A DNA stretch of 54,705 nucleotides from an uncultured Leptolinea sp. (lineage in GTDB: Bacteria > Chloroflexota > Anaerolineae > Anaerolineales > Anaerolineaceae): positions 1-54,705 of the forward strand of contig CAIKMQ010000043.1 in the NCBI GenBank assembly GCA_903828565.1. Reading direction: 5' to 3'. The translations under genes were made by a program, and so were the position numbers. Shown here one piece after another: positions 1 to 6,085 of the stretch. Under the pieces are notes generated by a model, which ran no database searches, was not told the origin of the DNA, and saw nothing but the letters and a program-made list of their open reading frames with translations. Position 1 is the stretch's first letter. Each line of letters starts with the position of its first letter.

Positions 1-260
1 AGCCAGAGAAGGCATCCACCCCGATCTGCGTCACCCCCTCGGGGATCACCACCGACTGCAGACTGCTGCAGTCATAAAAGGCTCTCTCCCAGATCTCTGT
101 CACCCCCTGTGGGATCTCCACCGACTGCAGACTGCTGCAGTCATAAAAGACTCTCTCCCCGATCTCCGTCACCCCCTCAGGGATCACCACCGACTGCAGA
201 CTGCTGCACCCTGAGAAGGCACTCTCCCCGATCTCCGTCACCCCTTCAGGGATCACCACA
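1..260 (-). repeat. 69-bp tandem repeats encoding LRR units
   Basis: The block GGGATCACC or GGGATCTCC recurs at 42, 111, 180 and 249, an exact 69-bp period. One period equals one 23-residue LRR unit. The units are nearly identical at DNA level, including synonymous positions, which points to recent unit duplication rather than old divergence. Confidence 0.9.
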
Positions 261-334
261 TGAGCGTCATTTCCATTGTACTCTGTTAATATACGCTTAC
301 CATCTCGTTCTTCAATCTTCAGGTTGTCTGTCAT
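1..334 (-). CDS. BspA-type leucine-rich repeat protein, 5' part (cut by window edge)
   Basis: The minus strand is open from an ATG at 334-332 to the window edge, giving about 111 residues. A strong Shine-Dalgarno (GGAGGAGG) sits just upstream of the ATG. The protein opens with MTDNLKIEERDGKRILTEYN and then runs into near-identical 23-residue repeats built on VVIPEGVTEIGESAFSGCSS. This is the LRR_5/BspA pattern, in which each turn reads IPxxVTxIGxxAFxxCxxL. No signal peptide is visible at the N-terminus, so the copy is either cytoplasmic or exported by another route. BspA-like proteins usually act in protein binding or adhesion; a function here is not assignable. The C-terminal part lies outside the window. 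Confidence 0.8.
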   Translation of the reverse strand, partial: MTDNLKIEERDGKRILTEYNGNDAHVVIPEGVTEIGESAFSGCSSLQSVVIPEGVTEIGERVFYDCSSLQSVEIPQGVTEIWERAFYDCSSLQSVVIPEGVTQIGVDAFSG

Positions 335-586
335 GGTATTCCCTCCTCCATTATTTTACCTCAACCTCATTCGTAGGGTGTATTCCCAACGCACCCCGCC
401 CAACTTGTCACCCTGAGCAGAGCGAGGGAGCCCTCGGCCAGAGCAAGAGAAACTTCGCTGCGTTCCCGAGGTGGCTAATTCCCTCGTTCTACTCCTCGTC
501 GACCCCGGCGCTGCGCTCCCGGGGTGGCTTACTACTCATTGAACTCCTCGTCGACCCCGGCGCTGCGCTCCCGGGGTGCCTCGGTA
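335..586. repeat. Repeat-rich spacer with two 35-bp direct repeats
   Basis: No gene is seen here. Two identical 35-bp copies lie at 492-526 and 544-578 (start CTCCTCGTCGACCCCGG), each with a CCCCGG/CCGGGG inverted pair. Their first 11 bases also match 629-639, the 3' end of the tRNA-Asn gene read on the plus strand. Around 375-480 there are other short imperfect motifs that look like dispersed bacterial intergenic repeats (CACCCTGAGCAGAGCGAGGG). Only the 35-bp repeats and the 11-base match are directly demonstrated by the sequence. Confidence 0.7.
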
Positions 587-628
587 CTGCAATAAAAATA
601 CGCCCTCGCGGGCGTATTTTTATTGCAG
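587..628 (-). terminator. Long hairpin terminator after tRNA-Asn
   Basis: A perfect 19-bp inverted repeat with a TCGC loop directly follows the 3' end of tRNA-Asn. The stem contains GGGCG flanked by A/T runs, so it offers a G+C-rich base and a U-rich tail in either direction. Confidence 0.85.
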
Positions 629-700
629 CTCCTCGTCGAGGACTCGAACCTCGAACCTAGCGGTTAACAGCCGCCCGCTCTGCCATTGAGCTAACGAGGA
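629..700 (-). tRNA. tRNA-Asn (anticodon GTT)
   Basis: Read on the minus strand, a 72-nt cloverleaf folds with acceptor stem TCCTCGT/ACGAGGA, D stem GCTC/GAGC, anticodon stem GGCGG/CCGCT with loop CTGTTAA, and T arm CGAGG-TTCGAGT-CCTCG, followed by discriminator G. The anticodon GTT specifies asparagine. The 3' CCA is not encoded. A consensus promoter lies just upstream and a hairpin terminator directly downstream, so this is a single-gene transcription unit. Confidence 0.95.
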
Positions 701-711
701 AAGCGATGCTT

Positions 712-740
712 ATTATAAGGAACACCTCCGCGAATGTCAA
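712..740 (-). promoter_or_regulatory. Sigma-70-type promoter of tRNA-Asn
   Basis: On the minus strand TTGACA (740-735) and TATAAT (717-712) are separated by exactly 17 bp, a full consensus match placed about 11 bp upstream of the tRNA 5' end. Confidence 0.9.
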
Positions 741-789
741 GGAATAACCCCCGCCGGGCCCTGCCGGCTCTGCTGCCGCATTTCTATTG

Positions 790-795
790 TATAAT
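790..795 (+). promoter_or_regulatory. Candidate -10 box for the MBL/mutY/pcm cluster
   Basis: TATAAT lies 23 bp upstream of the ATG at 819, with a GGAGG ribosome binding site at 810-814 between them. No convincing -35 element is seen. Confidence 0.45.
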
Positions 796-818
796 CCAAC
801 CAAATCATTGGAGGTTGC

Positions 819-1481
819 ATGGAAATTAACTGGTTCGGCCATTCCTGCTTTCGCCTGAGCGAGCGCGGCATGGCAAGTGTCGTCACAGATCCCTACGATT
901 CCCGCGCTATCGGTTACGAACCGCTCAAACTCAAAGCGGATATTGTCACCGTCAGCCACGATTCACCCGGCCACAACTTCATCTCTGCCGTCAAGGGAGA
1001 TCCGCGCATCATCACCGGCCCCGGTGAGTACGAGATGGGCGAAGTCTTCATCACAGGCATCCAAACGGACGGTGCCGGCAAAAAAAGCGCGGATGAAAAA
1101 AAGAACACGCTGTACGTCTTTGATTACTACGGCCTGACAGTCGCCCATATGGGCGACCTGACGCGCGTCCCCACCCAGGCAGAAGTGGAAGACCTCGGCC
1201 CGGTCAACATCCTGCTGGTACCGGTCGGCGCCGGCGGCAGCCTGAACGCTGCCAAAGCCTCAGAGCTGGTCAGCCTGCTGGAGCCTAACATCGTCATCCC
1301 AATGCACTTTGCCACCGACGCATCCACCGCGGAGCTGGAACCGCTCAGCAAGTTCATTAAAGAGATGGGTCTGGCAACATATGAAACCGTCCCCACCCTG
1401 AAAATTGCCAAAACCTCCCTGCCGCAGGAAACCCGCGTTTTCGTGCTGGAATTCGATCGGAACCGGAATGGAAGCAGCTGA
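819..1481 (+). CDS. MBL-fold metallo-hydrolase (UlaG-like superfamily)
   Basis: A 220-residue protein starting MEINWFGHSCFRL. The N-terminal FGHSCF motif, the SHDSPGHN segment, the MGDL segment near residue 110 and the late PMHF motif fit the small metal-dependent hydrolases of the beta-lactamase fold (Lactamase_B_3, relatives of UlaG). The first metal motif reads HDSPGH rather than the canonical HxHxDH, which is common in this subfamily. The substrate is unknown. The start is supported by GGAGG at 810-814. The next gene overlaps its 3' end by 14 bp, indicating translational coupling with the DNA-repair gene cluster that follows. Confidence 0.85.
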   Translation: MEINWFGHSCFRLSERGMASVVTDPYDSRAIGYEPLKLKADIVTVSHDSPGHNFISAVKGDPRIITGPGEYEMGEVFITGIQTDGAGKKSADEKKNTLYVFDYYGLTVAHMGDLTRVPTQAEVEDLGPVNILLVPVGAGGSLNAAKASELVSLLEPNIVIPMHFATDASTAELEPLSKFIKEMGLATYETVPTLKIAKTSLPQETRVFVLEFDRNRNGSS

Positions 1482-1782
1482 GCAGTATAAACTCATCATG
1501 ACCTGGGATATCGCTCCCACCCGCGAACGGGAATATTTTGAGTTCGTGGTGCGCGTCTTCCTGCCTGCCCTGCAGCGCATGGGGTTGGATGTCAATGAAG
1601 CCTGGGCCACCGCTTACGGCGACCAACCACAGATACAGGTTGGCGCGCAAATGCCAGACCTGAACCGTCTGCAGCAGACGCTGCGCAGCCAGGAATGGAC
1701 AGACTTGCACAATCAACTGCTGGATTTCATCATCCATTACCAGCAGAAGATCGTGCGCGCGCGCGACCATTACCAGTTCTAA
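1468..1782 (+). CDS. Conserved-looking small protein of unknown function
   Basis: A 104-residue protein beginning MEAAEQYKLIMTWDI. I chose the ATG at 1468 because it overlaps the preceding stop by 14 bp and gives a sensible N-terminus; a longer in-frame start at 1405 would lie deep in the upstream gene. The sequence has a regular alternation of strand-like (YKLIMTWDI) and helix-like (REREYFEFVVRVFLPALQR) segments, compatible with a small ferredoxin-like or dimeric alpha-beta barrel fold, but no family motif is recognised. Its stop overlaps the mutY ATG (TAATG), so it is tightly coupled to mutY. Confidence 0.75.
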   Translation: MEAAEQYKLIMTWDIAPTREREYFEFVVRVFLPALQRMGLDVNEAWATAYGDQPQIQVGAQMPDLNRLQQTLRSQEWTDLHNQLLDFIIHYQQKIVRARDHYQF

Positions 1783-2867
1783 TGTCAGAGCTTCACCCGC
1801 TCAGCCGCCGGCTGCTGGATTGGTACGCGCGGCATGCGCGCAGCCTTCCCTGGCGTGAGACGCGAGACCCGTATGCCACCTGGGTAGCTGAGATTATGCT
1901 GCAGCAGACCCGGGTGGATACGGTCATTCCCTACTATCACCGCTGGATGACCCGCTTCCCGACCTTGCACACCCTGGCCGAATCCAGCCTGCAGGATGTG
2001 CTGGCATGTTGGGAGGGGTTGGGGTATTACTCCCGCGCCCGCTCCATGCACCGGGCCGCCGGTCTAATCATTCGCGATCACGGCGGTACCTTCCCCTCAG
2101 ATCTTCATACGCTGCTCAGCTTGCCAGGCATCGGCTCCAGTTCGGCAGCAGATATCCTTTCCATCGCCTTCGGCCAGGATATGGCAGCCTTGGACGGCAA
2201 CATCAAGCGGGTGATCGCCCGTCTGTACGACCTGCCGGATGAGTTGGACACGCCGGCTTTCCTGCGCCGCTGCCGGTCCCTGCTGGATGAGCTGCTTCCA
2301 TCAGGCCGTGCGGGGGATTTCAACCAGTCGCTGATGGATCTCGGCGCCGGCATCTGCCTGCCAGGGGTGCCATTATGCGATACCTGCCCGCTCTCTGAAA
2401 ACTGCCTGGCCCGCGAGCGCCAGTCCCAAGCCACGCGCCCGGTCACACGGCCGCGTGCCGCCATTCCACATGTTCAGGTCACGGCAGGCGTGCTGTTGCA
2501 GAGTTATAACCACAGCCAGCAGGTGCTGATAGCCCGCCGTCCGCAATCCGGCCTGCTGGGTGGTATGTGGGAATTCCCCGGCGGTAAGCAGGAAGCGGGT
2601 GAGAGCCTGGATGCCAGCCTGATACGTGAACTGCATGAAGAATTGGGTGTGAGTGTGGAGGTCGGTCGGAAAGTGGGTGTTTTCAAGCACGCCTATACGC
2701 ATTTCCGCGTCACCCTGCATGCTTACCTCTGTCACATTCTTTCCGGCGAGCCGTCCGCGCTCGCTGCCGATGAGATCCGCTGGGTCACATTGCCTGACCT
2801 GTCCGGCTACCCGATGGGTAAACTGGACCGCATGATCTCAGAAGCGCTGGTGAAATTGCCTGACTAG
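1782..2867 (+). CDS. mutY: A/G-specific adenine glycosylase MutY
   Basis: 361 residues. It removes adenine mispaired with 8-oxoguanine. The catalytic Glu is in AEIMLQQT (Glu37), the helix-hairpin-helix in LPGIGSSSAADIL (114 onward), the catalytic Asp in LDGN (Asp138), and a 4Fe-4S cluster motif C-x6-C-x2-C-x5-C spans 192-208. The C-terminal domain (about 232-345) is NUDIX-like and carries the FKHAYTH element that resembles the 8-oxoG reader of MutY. Residues 268-290 match the complete Nudix box G-x5-E-x7-RE-x2-EE-x-G, which most MutY proteins have lost. The start at 1782 overlaps the preceding stop; the longer frame from 1695 lies inside the upstream gene and is rejected. Confidence 0.95.
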   Translation: MSELHPLSRRLLDWYARHARSLPWRETRDPYATWVAEIMLQQTRVDTVIPYYHRWMTRFPTLHTLAESSLQDVLACWEGLGYYSRARSMHRAAGLIIRDHGGTFPSDLHTLLSLPGIGSSSAADILSIAFGQDMAALDGNIKRVIARLYDLPDELDTPAFLRRCRSLLDELLPSGRAGDFNQSLMDLGAGICLPGVPLCDTCPLSENCLARERQSQATRPVTRPRAAIPHVQVTAGVLLQSYNHSQQVLIARRPQSGLLGGMWEFPGGKQEAGESLDASLIRELHEELGVSVEVGRKVGVFKHAYTHFRVTLHAYLCHILSGEPSALAADEIRWVTLPDLSGYPMGKLDRMISEALVKLPD

Positions 2868-2872
2868 ATCCG

Positions 2873-2878
2873 TATAAT
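2873..2878 (+). promoter_or_regulatory. -10 box placed for leaderless pcm transcription
   Basis: TATAAT ends six bases before the pcm ATG at 2885, so transcription would begin at or next to the start codon. No strong Shine-Dalgarno is present and no clear -35 box is visible. Confidence 0.4.
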
Positions 2879-2884
2879 GAGATC

Positions 2885-3556
2885 ATGAATACGGCTCATC
2901 CTGCCTGCGGAGAATACATCCCGGAGCGCATGGATATGGTGACATCCCAGGTGATGGCTCGCGGTGTGCGTCAGCCGGAAGTACTGCATGCCATGCACCT
3001 CATTCCCCGGCATTTCTTCGTCCCCGCGGCTGCCGTACAGCGGGCGTATGCTGATACTCCCCTGCCTATCGGCTGCGGGCAGACCATCTCACAACCCTAC
3101 ATCGTCGGGCTGATGTGCGAGCTGCTGGATCTGCGCGGGCAGGAAACGGTGCTTGAAGTCGGCGGAGGGTCCGGGTATCAGGCAGCCATCCTCTCGCTGC
3201 TGGCGGCTTCTGTCACCTCACTGGAACTGGAACCCTCCCTTGCCAGCCTGGCTGCCGTCCGCCTGCTAGCGCTAGGGTTGGAAAACTGCCGGTTGCTTTG
3301 CGCAGACGGGTCCGCGGGGTATCCACCGTGTGCGCCTTACGACCGGATCATCCTGGCAGCTGCTGCCCCCCGACTGCCGCAAGAGCTGCTGGATCAGCTG
3401 GCTCCTTTGGGTATTCTGGTTTCGCCCGTGGGTGACCGTATCAGCCAGCGCCTGCAGATATGGAAAAAGGATGCCCGTGGGCATCCTTCCATGCAAGAGC
3501 ATATAGCTGTGATCTTCGTCCCCCTGCGCGGGCAGAACGGAGTAACAGCCGATTAA
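2885..3556 (+). CDS. pcm: Protein-L-isoaspartate O-methyltransferase
   Basis: A 223-residue SAM-dependent methyltransferase that repairs isoaspartyl residues in aged proteins. Diagnostic segments are PLPIGCGQTISQPYIV, which holds the family's catalytic region, and the SAM motif VLEVGGGSGYQAA (usually VLEIGTGSGYQ). The C-terminus has the expected PYDRIILAAAAPRLP and LVSPVG motifs. It lies 17 bp after mutY and its stop overlaps the RNase J stop by 4 bp in convergent orientation. A TATAAT just before the ATG suggests its own near-leaderless transcript in addition to read-through from mutY. Confidence 0.93.
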   Translation: MNTAHPACGEYIPERMDMVTSQVMARGVRQPEVLHAMHLIPRHFFVPAAAVQRAYADTPLPIGCGQTISQPYIVGLMCELLDLRGQETVLEVGGGSGYQAAILSLLAASVTSLELEPSLASLAAVRLLALGLENCRLLCADGSAGYPPCAPYDRIILAAAAPRLPQELLDQLAPLGILVSPVGDRISQRLQIWKKDARGHPSMQEHIAVIFVPLRGQNGVTAD

Positions 3557-5193
3557 GATCCGCTGATATTTACCAGCACGAACGGCCGGCGGCGGGTTTC
3601 ATTGGTCAGGTAGGCACGAGCCATCTGTTCCACTTCGCTTTTATTCTTGCTGCCATTCCGTTTGATCGTATCCAGCACGCGCTTTTTCAAGCCGGCATAC
3701 AACTCATTGTTCTCACGTGAAGACATAAAACCGCGGCTCACCACTTCGGGCTCACCCAGTACATCCCCGGTGAACCTGTCCACCGTCACATTGATGAGCA
3801 CCAGCCCATCGCGTGCCAGCACTTCACGCTCGCGCATGATATCCTCGCTCACATCCCCCACGCCGGCGCCATCCACAAAGACATAACCGTTGGGCACTTT
3901 CTCGCCCAGCTTCATACCTTTTTCTGTGATCTCGATCACCTGTCCATTCTCGGTCACCAGGATGTTCTCTTCGGGGATGCCGATCTGCTTTGCCAGCAGC
4001 GCATGCTGGCGCAGCTGCCGCAGCTCACCGTGGATCGGGATGAAGTATTTCGGCTGAACCAGATGCATCAGCAGTTTCATTTCTTCCTGGCTGGCATGCC
4101 CCGAAACATGAACGTTCGCGATGGCTTCATAGATCACATTGGCCCCGCGCTGAAACAGGCGGTTAATCATGCGGTAAATGGTTTCTTCATTCCCGGGGAT
4201 GGGGTGCGAAGACAAAACGATGGTATCCCCCTCGCGGATGTCAAACTGCCGGTTGGTTCCCATCGAGAGCCGTCCCAGAATGGATGAGGGCTCACCCTGC
4301 GAGCCGGTGCACATGATGACCACCTCAGAATCGGGTAATGCCAGAGCTTGTTCGATTGGTATAACCACACCGTCCGGTATGTTCAGATAGCCAAGTTTCA
4401 ATGCCATCTTGAAGTTATCCACCATGCTCGAGCCGGCAAAAGCCAGCTTGCGATTGAACTCCGCTGCCACATTCACCGCCTGCTGCATGCGGCTGATCAG
4501 CGAAGCAAATGAAACAATGATGATCCGGCTGTCTGCCTCACGGAACACCTTCTGAAAAGCGCTGTCGATCACCCGCTCAGAGGGAGTCCAACCCGGCCGT
4601 TCAGCGTTGGTGGAATCTGCCAGCAAAGCCAGCACGCCGCGCGAAGAGAAATCTGCCAGGCGGGCGTAATCGCTCGGCCAGCCGTCCACCGGAGTATGGT
4701 CAAATTTGTAATCACCTGAATGCACTACCAGCCCCAGCGGGGTACCAATACCCAGGCCGACACCATCCGGTATCGAGTGGCAGACGTGGAAGAACTCCAC
4801 CGAGAACGGGCCGATCTGCACGGTATCACCTGCACGAACTTCTTTTAACACCGCCCGCGAGGAAAGACCGTTGCGGCCCAGTTTCACTTCCACCAGGCCT
4901 TTGGTCAGCGGTGTTGCGTAGATCGGCGCGGAAATCTCCTGCAGTACATGGTGGATCGCGCCGGTATGATCTTCATGCCCATGGGTAATGACGATGCCGT
5001 CGACGCAGTCCTTTTTATCCAGCAGATAACTGAAGTCGGGGATGATGTAATCGATCCCCAGCATGTCATTTTCCGGGAACATCATCCCGGTATCCACGAT
5101 CAGTATCCGGCCATTGTATTCGTAGGCCATCATATTCTTGCCTACTTCACCTAATCCCCCCAGAGGGATAATTCTTAACTTGTTTTCTTTCAT
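3553..5193 (-). CDS. rnj: Ribonuclease J
   Basis: 546 residues, typical of RNase J, an MBL/beta-CASP enzyme with endonuclease and 5'-3' exonuclease activity in RNA maturation. The N-terminus reads LRIIPLGGLGEVGKNM, the metal motif HGHEDH is at 71-76, and the beta-CASP domain with CTGSQGEP and the PIHGE motif follow. The C-terminal domain ends ETRRRPFVLVNISGS. The start has an AAAGGAAAT ribosome binding site. An intrinsic terminator separates it from the upstream sortase gene, although no promoter was pinpointed in the short gap. Confidence 0.96.
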   Translation of the reverse strand: MKENKLRIIPLGGLGEVGKNMMAYEYNGRILIVDTGMMFPENDMLGIDYIIPDFSYLLDKKDCVDGIVITHGHEDHTGAIHHVLQEISAPIYATPLTKGLVEVKLGRNGLSSRAVLKEVRAGDTVQIGPFSVEFFHVCHSIPDGVGLGIGTPLGLVVHSGDYKFDHTPVDGWPSDYARLADFSSRGVLALLADSTNAERPGWTPSERVIDSAFQKVFREADSRIIIVSFASLISRMQQAVNVAAEFNRKLAFAGSSMVDNFKMALKLGYLNIPDGVVIPIEQALALPDSEVVIMCTGSQGEPSSILGRLSMGTNRQFDIREGDTIVLSSHPIPGNEETIYRMINRLFQRGANVIYEAIANVHVSGHASQEEMKLLMHLVQPKYFIPIHGELRQLRQHALLAKQIGIPEENILVTENGQVIEITEKGMKLGEKVPNGYVFVDGAGVGDVSEDIMREREVLARDGLVLINVTVDRFTGDVLGEPEVVSRGFMSSRENNELYAGLKKRVLDTIKRNGSKNKSEVEQMARAYLTNETRRRPFVLVNISGS

Positions 5194-5205
5194 ATTTCCT
5201 TTTCC

Positions 5206-5235
5206 AAAAAAGCACCCTGGTAAATACCGGGGTGC
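5206..5235 (-). terminator. Intrinsic terminator between sortase gene and rnj
   Basis: On the minus strand GCACCCCGG and CCAGGGTGC pair (one wobble) around TATTTA and are followed by six T residues. It ends the sortase transcript just before rnj. Confidence 0.85.
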
Positions 5236-5312
5236 GTGATTTCACTTCCTGTGTATTTTTACAACCAAATAATCATATCATGCTGGTTGCTTCCTGTCAA
5301 AGCAACGAAACC

Positions 5313-6026
5313 TCAGTTACCGATGGGCAAAGCTACGATCACCAGCCGGTGGGTGTTATCCCTCCTCGGCCAGCAGGTCACCAGGGTGACGCGTTCGTCT
5401 GTGGTTGCCGAGATCCAGCGGGCATTTTCCTTCCGGATCTCCAGGGAGACATTCACTTCCTGCAATAGCTGCCTTTCTGCCACCAGGTAGGTAAACACCT
5501 TTGCGCCGGAATGGATGTAAATGACATCCCCGACTTCCAGATCGACCAACCTGCCAAAAACTTTGCCGTAAGCGTTGTGATGACCGCCCAGTACGGTGTT
5601 GCCGGCTTCACCCAGCGGAGCTGAGCTGACCTGCCAGCCGGCGGCGCGTTCATCCGGTACGATCCATTGTTCAAACCACTGGTCCCTGATCTCCATTGTC
5701 ACCGAAGTAGCCGGGATGACCGGAGCATCCAGAGCGATAGCGGGGATCACGATGCGGTCGGGCACATAACCCGCGCGGATGGTCGGCGTTGGCAGCACGA
5801 TACCGCCATTTTCCGGCTGTGGTGATGGCGAGGTATTTGCTGCCGGTGTCTGGCTGGCTGCCTGCGGTGGTGTGGGGGCTACATCCCCTGCCAATTGCCG
5901 CGCGAAAATCGAATCTGAGATTAGCCCGGGCAGATCCAACGCCAGAGATACAAGGGTGGCGCAAATCAACAGGCTACCTGCAACAATGAAGGCGGTTCCC
6001 CGGTTCTTATCAGACATAGATACCAT
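5313..6026 (-). CDS. Sortase family transpeptidase
   Basis: 237 residues. An N-terminal membrane anchor (about 11-33) is followed by a Pro/Ala/Thr-rich linker (50-85) and a sortase domain. Catalytic His is in LGGHHNAYGKVF (149-150), Cys in LVTCWP (Cys218) and Arg in THRLVIVA (Arg227), so all three active-site residues are present. Sortases cleave an LPxTG-like signal and join the protein to another surface molecule. The neighbouring upstream gene encodes a protein with an IPVTG signal plus C-terminal membrane helix, the likely substrate. Two start codons (MVSM) are possible and neither has a strong Shine-Dalgarno. The 59-bp gap to the substrate gene suggests co-transcription. Confidence 0.92.
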   Translation of the reverse strand: MVSMSDKNRGTAFIVAGSLLICATLVSLALDLPGLISDSIFARQLAGDVAPTPPQAASQTPAANTSPSPQPENGGIVLPTPTIRAGYVPDRIVIPAIALDAPVIPATSVTMEIRDQWFEQWIVPDERAAGWQVSSAPLGEAGNTVLGGHHNAYGKVFGRLVDLEVGDVIYIHSGAKVFTYLVAERQLLQEVNVSLEIRKENARWISATTDERVTLVTCWPRRDNTHRLVIVALPIGN

Positions 6027-6085
6027 TTTAAATGAAAATCCGGGAAAGCGGTACCAGCTGCTTTCCCGGAGGTTATTTGATTATT

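Noticed and set aside
1-260. CRISPR-like appearance of the 69-bp repeats
   Set aside because: The whole period is conserved with no unique spacers and it translates as LRR units.
109-660. 183-codon plus-strand frame over the LRR repeats and spacer
   Set aside because: It runs antisense to the LRR gene, through intergenic repeats and into the tRNA; it has no RBS or family motif.
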